Below, piece after piece: positions 1-7,745 of a stretch of DNA of 36,921 nucleotides. This stretch comes from Lewinellaceae bacterium (GTDB lineage: Bacteria > Bacteroidota > Bacteroidia > Chitinophagales > Saprospiraceae): assembly GCA_947476195.1 (NCBI GenBank), contig CANJPT010000037.1, positions 1 through 36,921 of the forward strand, in the 5' to 3' direction. The position numbers and the translations under genes were made by a program. Below the pieces are notes generated by a model. It was not told the origin of the DNA. It saw only the letters and a list, made by a program, of their open reading frames with translations, and did not search any database. How positions within the stretch are numbered: the stretch's first letter is position 1; each line of letters starts with the position of its first letter.

Positions 1-152
1 CGAATATCGCCCGCCAATTTCAGCCGGTCCGGCTCATGCAAATACATCCTGTGCCCGGCCTCGTAATAGGTTTTGGTGACCCGTTCCTGAACGATCCCAT
101 TCCGGGCAAAGGTATATTTGGTATCGAAAAACGGACAAATGAGATCGCTGCA
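1..152 (-). pseudogene. Serine carboxypeptidase (S10-like) C-terminal remnant
   Basis: The minus strand reads without stops from 152 to the window edge. It gives a peptide with the hallmark end of peptidase family S10: a DLICPFFDTKYTF segment, then YYEAGHRMYLHEPDRLKLAGDI-type sequence (given here only in part) that carries the catalytic histidine in AGH. Immediately upstream in the same frame are a TAA (153-155) and a TGA, and nothing resembling the rest of the enzyme is found between here and batD. The N-terminal ~450 residues are therefore missing. The stretch 156-308 has an open minus frame with protein-like composition that I could not assign. I infer a rearranged or truncated gene that may end just outside the window. 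The family call is from memory of the motif, not from a search. Confidence 0.5.
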
Positions 153-308
153 TTAGAATCATCCTGGATAGTGATGTCGCTATGAACGGATGCTTTGCCG
201 GCTCGTTATTGGGCAGGGCATTGAGGACCATGGGCTTCGTGTATTCCGTACCATAAGAATCGATTTTAGTTTCGCAATAGTAGAGAAGAAACCAATGGCA
301 CCAGGAAC

Positions 309-2123
309 TTAATGGATCTCCCGATCCAAAGCTTCTATCACCTGCCCGGCCATTTGCCAGGTAGGTTCCATTAGCGTCACTTGTGCCTGTCCGCCATAAA
401 TGGCTTGTTCGCAGGTATGCCATACTGAAAGTAGTGCCTGGATGCGAATAGGAGATGCTCCACTTTGGAGGAGGACAATGCGCACATCGGCCTCATTCAT
501 CTGTGCAGGCTGGATTCCGAATGTAGCAGAAAGCCAACCATGCAAAGCTTTAAAAAGCGCGTCATAAAACTGCCGTGGTTCGTCCGTTTTCAAAAGCAGG
601 CCAACATTGGCAAAGCTCAGTTGGGCTGAAAGCAGCGTGGTGCCAAGCGGTTTGTTTGGGCTGCTTATGGGCGATCTGTCAGCCGGTTTATTGGTGACAG
701 CCTGATGTCCAGGCTCCTGGTAGGCAACGGAGGATGGTTTCCGCTTTTTCAGGAGGACAAAAATGCCGATTGCCAAAAAAGGCAGCACCACGATACTCCA
801 AAGTATAGGAGATCTTAGCCATTTGCTCAACCTTTCCAACAGGCCCGGTTTCTGGGTATTCGCCTGCTCTGGCAATTTATTTGACAGAGCATAGTTTTTT
901 CCGGCCGTTACTTTGAACTGAATGGATGCAGTTCGGAGCTGACAATATCGGTTGCTGTCGGCATTAAAATACGACAACACCGGCTTAATCTCCTGAATAC
1001 CAGTGTCTTTTGGCAGCACCACATATTCAAATCGTTTGCGGTGCAGGATCTCCAGTTCACCCTCATACTCTTCTTCTTCCAGGATCCTAGGCTCGAAGAT
1101 CTCACAATTGGGCGGCACTGAAATTTTGGGTGCGGCAAACCTTCGGGCGTCGCCATTCCCTTTGACCTCCACGACAATAGTGAGTGCATCGTCTGTGGTC
1201 AACGCAGTCGTGTCTGCTTTTACATCCCACTCGTATAAGCCTATTGCTCCGGTGAATTCGGTGGGCAAGGGCTGAGGTAATGCTTTTACCGTTAGTCCAA
1301 CTGGTTGGGTTTGCAAATTTACAGGCTTGGGTCCGAAAAGGAAGCCTTGGGCGCCAGGCTGCTCGATACCCACACTTACCCGTGCAACACCTACACTTAG
1401 CTCGCCCGCTTCCTGTGGGAAAAGTGCCTGTTCGTGTAAGGTACGTACGGCGTATTTTTTTTTACCCAGGGTGAGATACTCCACGCGCTTGTCGTAGCGG
1501 ATCTTTTCTTTGGGAAAAAAGCCATCAAATTCAGGCAGGGCGATAATGTCATAACCATCTACCGAAAGCTGGGTGTAAAGTCGAATCCGCCAGGTTACTT
1601 GTTGGCCGACAAAGGCCTCTTTTTGGTCAAAATCTGAAGCTACAAATACCCGGTCGTCTGAACCTGGTGGAATTGGCACATTGCCCTTGCCACTTGTACC
1701 GGAAGATAAGACATTGATGGTAATAGCCTTGGAGCTAAGCGTTTTACCTCCGGCAACAACCGTGGCTGAACCAGTTGTGAAAACGCCCGGTTTATTTGGG
1801 GTAAGTTCCAGGATCCAGGTCTGACTGGTGCTGCTTCGACCGTTCACAAAACTCATGCCCCTTGTTTCGGAGATTCCGCCCTTGTTGAACCCAGGAAAAC
1901 CGGGTGGTGTAAAACGGCTGCCCTCCGCATTTTTCAGGGTAAAAGTCAGCTCAAAAGGCACGCCTACGAGCACTTCTTTCGTATTGATACTTGTTTCGAA
2001 ACTGACATTGCTTTGTGCAGGCAACACCGGAATTTTGAATAGAAAAAGCAGCGCTGATGCCCAAAAGCTGCAAGCCCGGACATTTTTTTGAAAACGATCG
2101 CTGAAGCTAATTAGGGCCGTCAT
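309..2123 (-). CDS. batD: BatD family protein (Bacteroides aerotolerance-type)
   Basis: This is a 604-residue exported, membrane-anchored protein of the BatD family, which is usually encoded with BatA/BatB/BatC/BatE VWA-domain proteins in Bacteroidota. A signal-peptide-like hydrophobic stretch lies at about residues 18-36. The N-terminal half has the typical BatD beta-sandwich start: VGVPFELTFTLKN, then the RFTPPGFPGF motif, then TPNKPGVFTTGSA. A second copy-like module follows around residue 160 (VFVASDFDQKEAFVGQQV). One transmembrane helix sits at about 436-456 and is followed by KKRKP, so most of the protein faces the periplasm. The length is normal for the family. It starts 9 bases after the stop of the short BatD-like gene at 2133-2633, so the two are probably co-transcribed. 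No other bat genes are in the window. Its biochemical role is not established. Confidence 0.85.
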   Translation of the reverse strand: MTALISFSDRFQKNVRACSFWASALLFLFKIPVLPAQSNVSFETSINTKEVLVGVPFELTFTLKNAEGSRFTPPGFPGFNKGGISETRGMSFVNGRSSTSQTWILELTPNKPGVFTTGSATVVAGGKTLSSKAITINVLSSGTSGKGNVPIPPGSDDRVFVASDFDQKEAFVGQQVTWRIRLYTQLSVDGYDIIALPEFDGFFPKEKIRYDKRVEYLTLGKKKYAVRTLHEQALFPQEAGELSVGVARVSVGIEQPGAQGFLFGPKPVNLQTQPVGLTVKALPQPLPTEFTGAIGLYEWDVKADTTALTTDDALTIVVEVKGNGDARRFAAPKISVPPNCEIFEPRILEEEEYEGELEILHRKRFEYVVLPKDTGIQEIKPVLSYFNADSNRYCQLRTASIQFKVTAGKNYALSNKLPEQANTQKPGLLERLSKWLRSPILWSIVVLPFLAIGIFVLLKKRKPSSVAYQEPGHQAVTNKPADRSPISSPNKPLGTTLLSAQLSFANVGLLLKTDEPRQFYDALFKALHGWLSATFGIQPAQMNEADVRIVLLQSGASPIRIQALLSVWHTCEQAIYGGQAQVTLMEPTWQMAGQVIEALDREIH

Positions 2124-2132
2124 AATGATGCG

Positions 2133-2633
2133 TTACATCCGGATGGTTTTGATCCGTTTTTTAGACTCACTGGGTGTCTGAGCAGGGGAAGACTTGGACC
2201 CATTTGGGTTAACTCCCTCTGCCCCTGGTAATGCCTGAATGGAAATAGGCTCGGTTTTTAATGCTGCGTCACCATTTTTAATACTGACGGACGGAATGGT
2301 CAAAATACCCTCCTGTACGGGAGTCAGTGTAAAGTGGTAACTGGCAGAGGTACTGGTCTGGCCATTCATGATGGAAATGTTGGACGACTGGCTGCTTCCG
2401 AGCACCATAAAACCGGCAGCTTCCCAATCGGGCGGGGTAAATCTTCCGTTGTTTTGCCCGTTTTCCAGCATGAAGGAGACCTTGAAAGAGACGCCAACGG
2501 CTACCTCCGGAATGCCCTCCTTCTGATTCACGGCGGGCAAACTGGTTTCGGCATAAAAACGCGTTTCGTTCTGAGCAGATGCGCTCAGGAAGTTCAAAAC
2601 GACCAGAGAGAAAATGGATAGTACGGTACGCAT
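2133..2633 (-). CDS. Short BatD-like secreted protein
   Basis: This is a 166-residue protein with a clear signal peptide (MRTVLSIFSLVVLNFLSASA, cleavage near residue 20). A single BatD-type N-terminal module follows: VAVGVSFKVSFMLENG, NGRFTPPDWEAAGF, the SSNISIMNGQTSTSASYHF strand pair, and a TPVQEGILTIPS turn. It aligns by eye with residues 40-140 of the downstream BatD protein, including the shared RFTPP and STS-rich strand. It has no transmembrane helix and ends in a short basic tail (KKRIKTIRM). It is the first gene of a two-gene unit with batD, 9 bases apart. It could be a duplicated lone BatD domain acting as a soluble partner, or the residue of a longer ancestral gene. The complete signal peptide and clean frame favour a functional gene. 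Confidence 0.75.
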   Translation of the reverse strand: MRTVLSIFSLVVLNFLSASAQNETRFYAETSLPAVNQKEGIPEVAVGVSFKVSFMLENGQNNGRFTPPDWEAAGFMVLGSSQSSNISIMNGQTSTSASYHFTLTPVQEGILTIPSVSIKNGDAALKTEPISIQALPGAEGVNPNGSKSSPAQTPSESKKRIKTIRM

Positions 2634-2722
2634 ATAGATGTTTTTTATTGAGACAAATACAAGGATTTAGAGGCCACCTAATTTTTTGAGTTCTCGTCGC
2701 TCAATGATACTATCAGGGTGGT

Positions 2723-2857
2723 TTAAATCCAATACTTTAATGGTTCAATATGGAAAGCAAAGAGGGAGTTTTGAGCAGGCAATCGACAATACTCACAACG
2801 ATATTTGGCTCTTTCAGCAACAAATTCTCTAAGTATATATTGGATATGCCGGCTCAT
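2723..2857 (-). pseudogene. Truncated HNH endonuclease
   Basis: A 44-codon minus frame starts MSRHIQYILREFVAERAKYR and continues with CEYCRLP and FHIEPLK before a stop. It matches the start of a widespread small HNH endonuclease family that begins MSRYVP..LR..V..RA..RCEYC and continues with an FHIDHI..KHGG-type active site. Here the N-terminal zinc-knuckle cysteines are intact. The active-site histidine after FHIE/D is a proline and the frame ends a few residues later, so the catalytic ββα-metal fold is absent. It lies 26 bases downstream of the truncated small partner gene, in the order usual for this pair. Dead by sequence. Confidence 0.6.
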
Positions 2858-2883
2858 AATCAGGCAGCTTGTGCACGAATTTT

Positions 2884-3000
2884 TTAAAGCCGTTCCAAGC
2901 GTTCCTGCATCTCGCTGGAAGCCTTCAATGCCAATATTTTAGCAGGAGCAAACTGCGCCAGCAATTCGGCAATTTCATCATAAACTGAATAGATAGTCAT
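2884..3000 (-). pseudogene. Truncated small partner protein of HNH endonuclease
   Basis: A 38-codon frame beginning MTIYSVYDEIAELLAQ contains the motif KILALKASSEMQERLERL and then stops. In many Bacteroidota and cyanobacteria a ~75-residue protein with this core (LALKAS.EMQ.RLE.L, then an acidic linker and a ..LDRLI.LAKARA end) sits directly before an HNH endonuclease gene. Here only the first half remains and a TAA cuts it. The truncated HNH frame that follows (2723-2857) makes the pairing convincing. The pair is a decayed module of unknown role. Recognition is from remembered family patterns. Confidence 0.55.
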
Positions 3001-3057
3001 GTCTAACCTGATTTTGATGCAAGTTTAAGGTTTTTTTAAAACAATATAGCAAGCATT

Positions 3058-5280
3058 TTATTTTACCCCCATTCCATTCGGCCAGCCATTTCCCGAGCTT
3101 ACAAAACTCAATTTCCCCTCCGCATCTTCGGCCATCAGGATCATTCCCTGCGATTCTATCCCCATCATAACACGGGGAGCCAGGTTGGCCACAATAACGA
3201 CTTGCTGCCCAATAACTTGTTCGGGTGTAAAATATTCTGCAATACCAGACAGGATCGTGCGGCTCTCAAAGCCGAGGTCCACGCTGAGTTTGAGGAGCTT
3301 TTTGGATTTTGCCATTTTCTCAGCGCTTAAAATGGTGCCTGTACGAAGATCGAGTTTGGCGAAGTCATCGAATTGTATGTTTTCTGAAACGGGCCGATAA
3401 ACCATTGGTATTGGTTCGGTGCTATCTGGGGCTTGTTCGTTCATTGTTTTTAGTTCGTTGTTACGATTTGATTTAGACGCATTATCTGCGACATCAGGGT
3501 CGGCGGGAACTTCGGCAGACATGGTTAACTTAGCGATCTGTTTTTCAATCACTTCATCCGGAATGCGGCTAAAAAGGTGTTCCGGTTCATTGAGCGCATG
3601 AAGTGGTGGCACCACGGGGTTGCCTTCTACCAGCTCATTGAGTACCTCGAGCAGGTCGCCGTTATCTTGTAATGCAGTAAGATTGAGCATTTGCCGAAGC
3701 CGGTCTGCTGCGAATGGCAGAAAAGGCCTGGCAGCCACCGATAGGACGGCTACATATTGAATGGCGAGGTTCATCACCACCTTTACCATTTCCGGCTCAT
3801 CTTTTACGGTTTTCCAAGGCTCATTGAACTGGAGCAAAGCATTTCCGGCACTGGATATTTCCATCAGAATCCGCAGTGCTTCGCGCAATTCGTAGCGCTC
3901 TATTGCCGCACCCATCTCTTGCAATTTGTTATGCAAAAGCCTCAATTCCTCATTATATTGTCCTGTTTTATCGATATCCCATCCGCTTTTAAAGCTCAAT
4001 TCAGCGTTAATCCGCGGTACCACACCATTGTAATATTTCTTCGAAAGCACCAGTACCCGATTCACAAAGTTGGCCAGATTATTCACCAGCTCGTTGTTAT
4101 TTGTCTCTTGAAAGCCTTTCCAGGTAAATTCTGAATCGCTCTGCTCAGGCATTTTTTTGATCATATTGAATCGGAGCACATCTTCTTGCCCGGCAAATTC
4201 TTCGCAGTATTCATGCACCCAGACTGCCCAGTTTTTGGACGTCGAAAGTTTGCGGCCTTCCAGATTCAGAAACTGATTAGCAGGCACGTTTTCAGGCAAA
4301 ATAAAGCCGCCATGTGCTTTCAGGATTGCCGGGAAGATCAGGCAATGGAACACAATATTGTCCTTGCCGATAAAATGCACCAGGGCCGTGTCGTCGCTTT
4401 TCCAATAAGGCTCCCAATCCTTGCCATTGTCCAGAGCCCATTGTTTGGTGGCAGAAATATATCCAATCGGAGCATCCAGCCAGACGTAGAGTTTTTTTCC
4501 TGCCGATCCCGGGATCTCCTGCGGCACATCTACCCCCCAGTCCAGATCGCGGGTCATGGCGCGAGGCTGCAGGCCCTGATCAAGCCAGGAATTACACTGG
4601 CCGATCACATGGTTTTTCCAATTTGCCGGATTATGGAGTTGTTTTCCGTCCGTGATGCCAGTATTGATCCATTCACGAAGCCAGGCCTCGTGTTGGTCAA
4701 GCCGGAGAAACCAGTGTTTGGTAGGCCGTTTTACCGGCACTGAACCGCTGAGCATGGAGCGTGGACTAATGAGGTCGTTGGGACTCAGGGCAGAGCCGCA
4801 CTTTTCGCACTGGTCGCCATAAGCATCCGGGTTAGCGCAGACCGGGCAAGTACCTACGATGTAGCGGTCGGCCAGGAATTGGTCAACGGTATCGTCATAA
4901 TATTGCTCGGTAGTTTCTTCCAAAAACTCATTTTTTCCATTGAGTTTTCTGAAAAAATCCTGAGAGGTCTGGTGGTGGATTGCTTCTGTGGTCCGGTGGT
5001 AGATATCAAAAGAGATGCCGATCTTTTGGAACGTATCCCGAAGCATCGCATGGTACTTGTCCACTACCGCTTGCGGCGTAGTATCTTCTTTTCGGGCCTT
5101 CACCGTAATGGCAGCACCATGCTCATCTGAACCGCATACGAACACTACGTCTTTGCCCATCAGGCGCAAATAGCGAACAAAAATATCAGCAGGAAGGTAG
5201 GCACCAGCCAAGTGACCGATGTGGAGCGGGCCATTGGCATAAGGCAGAGCCGCGGTAACTAAGTATCTTTTTTTGGACAT
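3058..5280 (-). CDS. metG: Methionyl-tRNA synthetase
   Basis: This cytoplasmic enzyme charges tRNA-Met with methionine using ATP. The 740 residues carry the class I HIGH motif (LHIGH, residues 19-23) and the zinc knuckle CPVC...CEKCG near residues 145-165. The KMSKS loop appears as KLSTSKNW near 345, the variant common in Bacteroidota. The anticodon-binding helical domain runs to about 560. A low-complexity linker (about 590-640) leads to a C-terminal tRNA-binding domain of the EMAP-II/Arc1p type (FDDFAKLDLRTGTILSAEK...), which drives dimerisation in other bacteria. Length is typical for the long form. A TTG-N23-TACTTTTG promoter lies 76-110 bases upstream, so it is probably transcribed on its own as well as from the upstream block. 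Both strands of the gene carry only shadow frames. Confidence 0.97.
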   Translation of the reverse strand: MSKKRYLVTAALPYANGPLHIGHLAGAYLPADIFVRYLRLMGKDVVFVCGSDEHGAAITVKARKEDTTPQAVVDKYHAMLRDTFQKIGISFDIYHRTTEAIHHQTSQDFFRKLNGKNEFLEETTEQYYDDTVDQFLADRYIVGTCPVCANPDAYGDQCEKCGSALSPNDLISPRSMLSGSVPVKRPTKHWFLRLDQHEAWLREWINTGITDGKQLHNPANWKNHVIGQCNSWLDQGLQPRAMTRDLDWGVDVPQEIPGSAGKKLYVWLDAPIGYISATKQWALDNGKDWEPYWKSDDTALVHFIGKDNIVFHCLIFPAILKAHGGFILPENVPANQFLNLEGRKLSTSKNWAVWVHEYCEEFAGQEDVLRFNMIKKMPEQSDSEFTWKGFQETNNNELVNNLANFVNRVLVLSKKYYNGVVPRINAELSFKSGWDIDKTGQYNEELRLLHNKLQEMGAAIERYELREALRILMEISSAGNALLQFNEPWKTVKDEPEMVKVVMNLAIQYVAVLSVAARPFLPFAADRLRQMLNLTALQDNGDLLEVLNELVEGNPVVPPLHALNEPEHLFSRIPDEVIEKQIAKLTMSAEVPADPDVADNASKSNRNNELKTMNEQAPDSTEPIPMVYRPVSENIQFDDFAKLDLRTGTILSAEKMAKSKKLLKLSVDLGFESRTILSGIAEYFTPEQVIGQQVVIVANLAPRVMMGIESQGMILMAEDAEGKLSFVSSGNGWPNGMGVK

Positions 5281-5325
5281 TGGATGGTAGACGGTAGACT
5301 GTGCACGGTGGACGGTGGTTTATGA
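5281..5325. repeat. Short GACGGT-type repeats before metG
   Basis: Immediately upstream of the metG start codon the words GGTAGACGGTAGAC and GGTGGACGGTGG follow one another, a degenerate 7-9 bp periodic sequence. It lies inside the predicted metG 5' leader. No coding potential or clear hairpin is seen. Confidence 0.4.
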
Positions 5326-5355
5326 TCTGGCCATCCATGGACTTATTTGAAAGGG

Positions 5356-5390
5356 CAAAAGTAAGATGGAAATGCTCAAAAACCGGCAAA
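5356..5390 (-). promoter_or_regulatory. metG promoter
   Basis: On the minus strand TTG (5387-5389) is followed after 23 bases by TACTTTTG (5356-5363). This fits the Bacteroidota sigma-A pattern TTG-N17-23-TAnnTTTG. It predicts a start of transcription about 65-70 bases before the metG ATG at 5280. Confidence 0.6.
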
Positions 5391-5432
5391 GGTTCCAGGC
5401 TTTGAGCCATATTTCATAGAGAAAAAATTTAA

Positions 5433-5656
5433 TTGACAATCCGTTTTCAGGAACTATAAAATGATTGACGATATACGATTGATGATTAAATTTTGAAGTA
5501 TGATTTCTCCAAATAGAACCTTTAGTGGTGCATATTAGCCCTTTATGGCACATCATCCATCTGAAATCAGCATTCAAAATCATCAATCGTATATCATCAA
5601 TCGTATATCGTTAATCAAAGGCCTGCTTGTTTCCTAAAAACGGGTTGGCATTAAAA
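5433..5656 (-). repeat. Dispersed ~220-bp 3'-end element, copy A
   Basis: This copy shares most of its sequence with 27059-27276 in the same orientation. Shared blocks include TTGAC.ATCCGTTTT, TGAAGTATGATTTCTCC, CATATTAGCC, TCATCAATCGTATATCG, CTGCTTGTTTCCTAA and GGCATTAAAA. The ends are imperfect inverted repeats (CCGTTTTCAGGAA against TTCCTAAAAACGG). An inner pair, ATATACGATTGATGATT against AATCATCAATCGTATAT, would fold the element into a long hairpin. On the minus strand it begins 24 bases after the stop codon of the lptG/F-like gene. It is non-coding and no target duplication was seen. Confidence 0.75.
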
Positions 5657-5680
5657 TTTACATCCCATCTGCCACCAAAC

Positions 5681-6778
5681 CTACTTCTGGGCTCGGGCAG
5701 ACAGCCACCAGGCCATCAGGCCAAAAGCCAAATTGGGCAACCACATCCCAAGCCAGACCGGCATGGCACCACCCGTAGCGAATGAAACCGTAAACTTAGA
5801 AAATACAATATAAGCAGCGCCGATCCCAATACCAAGGGCCAGGTGAAGACCCATCCCACCACGAACTTTACGGCCTGCGACCGCCAGCCCAATAATGGTC
5901 AGGATAAGGATGGTGAACGCATCAGCGGTGCGGCGGTACATTTCTACCTCGTAACTGCGGGTATAAGGGAGTCCGCGCCCCCGATCGCGGCCAATGGCTT
6001 CGCGTAATTCTGGCGTGGTCATTTGTTCGCGCTGATTGGCATAATAGACAAAATCAGCCGGTGAAATATTGATGGCGGTGTCTAAGGGAGTATTGCTCTG
6101 GGTGAAATTTTCCCGTAAGCCATCGAAGGTGCGCACAGACCATTTGGGGAGCTGCCAACGATTGGGCTCTCCTTTCCAAATGGCGGACTCCGCTTCTAAA
6201 ATACTAATGACCTTGTTGCCTTCAAATCGTTCGAGACGAAGACCAGAAGCCGTTTTGGAATTCTTATTGTAGCCACGAACAAAGACCTTGGTATCGGGAG
6301 CTGTGAGCAGGTGAACATTGGTGGTTTTGCCCTTGTCCTGATCGACCCAAACGTAGGTATGCTCAAACCAAAGCCTCCATTGATTGAGGATCGGCGCACC
6401 AAAGTGGTTGATGGTCAGGTGCAAAAGCATGACCATAGAGGCTGCAATCAGGTAAGGCTGAAGCAAGCGCCGGAATCCTATTCCTGCATTAAAAATCGAT
6501 AGAATTTCTGAATTTGAAGCCAGCCTGGAAGTAAAAAAAACGACCCCAATGAGGGTATAAAGGGGCAACAGCAGGCTTGCCATATGTGTCATGAAGCCCA
6601 TGTAATAAGCCATTACATCTTTCCAGGTGCAGGGCTTTTCAATGATACTCTGCACTTTATCGCTAAAGTCAATGGCACAGGAAATCATGCTGAAAATCAA
6701 TAGTGAAAAAAATACCGTTGAGAGGTATTGCCGGATTAGGTAGGCATCTAAGACTTTGAATTTCAGCGGATTTGTCAT
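5681..6778 (-). CDS. LptF/LptG family permease (YjgP/YjgQ)
   Basis: This is a 365-residue inner-membrane protein of the YjgP/YjgQ family, the transmembrane part of the ABC exporter that moves lipopolysaccharide to the cell surface (with LptB as ATPase and LptC/A/D as bridge). It has the family layout: an N-terminal start LDAYLIRQYLSTVFFSLLIFSMI, three helices in about residues 15-120, a periplasmic beta-jellyroll of roughly 150 residues (about 130-275), and three C-terminal helices (about 285-360). The call between LptF and LptG cannot be made safely by eye. Its start codon overlaps the first GTCATT hexamer of a large repeat field, and an in-frame TAA just upstream fixes the start. It is the third gene of the scpB-DUF2480-lpt block. 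The dispersed element copy A follows its stop. Confidence 0.9.
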   Translation of the reverse strand: MTNPLKFKVLDAYLIRQYLSTVFFSLLIFSMISCAIDFSDKVQSIIEKPCTWKDVMAYYMGFMTHMASLLLPLYTLIGVVFFTSRLASNSEILSIFNAGIGFRRLLQPYLIAASMVMLLHLTINHFGAPILNQWRLWFEHTYVWVDQDKGKTTNVHLLTAPDTKVFVRGYNKNSKTASGLRLERFEGNKVISILEAESAIWKGEPNRWQLPKWSVRTFDGLRENFTQSNTPLDTAINISPADFVYYANQREQMTTPELREAIGRDRGRGLPYTRSYEVEMYRRTADAFTILILTIIGLAVAGRKVRGGMGLHLALGIGIGAAYIVFSKFTVSFATGGAMPVWLGMWLPNLAFGLMAWWLSARAQK

Positions 6779-6953
6779 TGGTTATTAAGTCATTAAGTCA
6801 TTAGGTCATTGAGTCATTGGTCATTATGTCATTGGTCATTATGTCATTGGTCATTATGTCATTGGTCATTATGTCATTGGTCATTGTGTCATTGTGTCAT
6901 TGGTCATTGTGTCATTGGTCATTGTGTCATTGGTCATTGGTCATTGTGTCATT
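6774..6953. repeat. GTCATT tandem repeat field (left arm)
   Basis: About 22 copies of GTCATT (counted by eye) are spaced by one or two bases. The dominant 15-bp unit is GTCATTGGTCATTAT, later GTCATTGGTCATTGT. The first hexamer includes the lptG/F-like start codon (CAT on the plus strand). The field occupies the whole spacer upstream of that gene, where a promoter would be expected. Confidence 0.9.
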
Positions 6954-6973
6954 AAATCATCGGGGCGTTTACA

Positions 6974-7170
6974 AATGACTTAATGACTCTAAATGACCGA
7001 ATGACTCTAAATGACTGAATGACTCTAAATGACCCCAATGACTCTAAATGACCCAATGACTCTAAATGACCCAATGACTCTAAATGACCCCAATGACTCT
7101 AAATGACCCAATGACTCTAAATGACCCAATGACTCTAAATGACCCAATGACTCTAAATGACCCCAATGAC
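6974..7170. repeat. AATGAC tandem repeat field (right arm)
   Basis: Ten 18-19 bp units of the form AATGACTCTAAATGACCC, plus end hexamers, give about 22 AATGAC words. AATGAC is the reverse complement of GTCATT, so this field mirrors the one at 6774-6953 across a 20-base unique centre. It ends 5 bases before the DUF2480 stop codon. The frames that run through it are repeat artefacts. Confidence 0.9.
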
Positions 7171-7175
7171 TTAAT

Positions 7176-7700
7176 CTATACTTTTGCCCGCTTAAACACC
7201 GGCACCGTAGAACAAGGCTCGCCAAACATGATACTAAGCGCCACAGGTTGCAATTTTCGGGTGATCTCCAGGTAAGCAGAGGCCGGAACAGGCTTATCGC
7301 TGCAACCTTTAACCACGATGCGCTTGCCTTCGTATGGTTGCATATCAAGCGTAGCCAGCTTTTTCAGGAACGCTTTTTCAGCAAATTCTGCTGGCTCACC
7401 TAGTGCAATATCGTTCACATAAGGCGCTGCATGGGTAGCCACCAGCATATAGGCCCAAAGCGGAATGATCGCATCTGCAGAGCAAAATACAGCCAGGTTT
7501 TTCCCACGGTATTGTTCCCAGTCCAGTGCAAGCAGTGCCTCGCGAAAGTCCTTTTCTTTCAGGATCAACTCCATAAAAAGATAAGCTTTCAGGTCGAAAG
7601 GTACGATCTCACCTGGTGGGTACATTTCTTCCAGATCTAAAGTGACCAGGCTACTGCTTGCTATGCGGTTTATCAGCGGTTGTTCGAGTGTTGCTTCCAT
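7176..7700 (-). CDS. DUF2480 family protein
   Basis: A 174-residue soluble protein of the Bacteroidota-specific DUF2480 family. Visible family features are the N-terminal LINRIASSSLVTLDLEE segment, the PPGEIVPFDLKAYLFMELILKEKDFREAL block, WEQYRGKNLAVFCSADAIIPLWAYML in the middle, and a GCSDKPVPASAYLEITRKLQP block near the C-terminus. There is no signal peptide or membrane helix. Two conserved cysteines (CSADA and GCSDKPVP) are present. Function is unknown. It follows scpB by 45 bases with no terminator between them, so co-transcription is likely, and members of this family often sit in such housekeeping neighbourhoods. Its stop is directly bordered by the AATGAC repeat field. Confidence 0.85.
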   Translation of the reverse strand: MEATLEQPLINRIASSSLVTLDLEEMYPPGEIVPFDLKAYLFMELILKEKDFREALLALDWEQYRGKNLAVFCSADAIIPLWAYMLVATHAAPYVNDIALGEPAEFAEKAFLKKLATLDMQPYEGKRIVVKGCSDKPVPASAYLEITRKLQPVALSIMFGEPCSTVPVFKRAKV

Positions 7701-7745
7701 GATTTTTAAATGTGGTTTATGGGGGTTGTTAATGGGCGCAGTTGG

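Noticed and set aside
34-423. A 129-aa minus-strand frame across the left edge
   Set aside because: It runs through the 3' end of batD in another frame and through the carboxypeptidase remnant in the wrong frame. No family features.
6774-7170. CRISPR array
   Set aside because: Units are 15-19 bp and contiguous, without unique spacers of constant length, and there are no cas genes.
7025-7348. A 107-aa frame ending in repeated GHLESL units
   Set aside because: It is a frame through the AATGAC repeat field plus the shadow of the DUF2480 gene.
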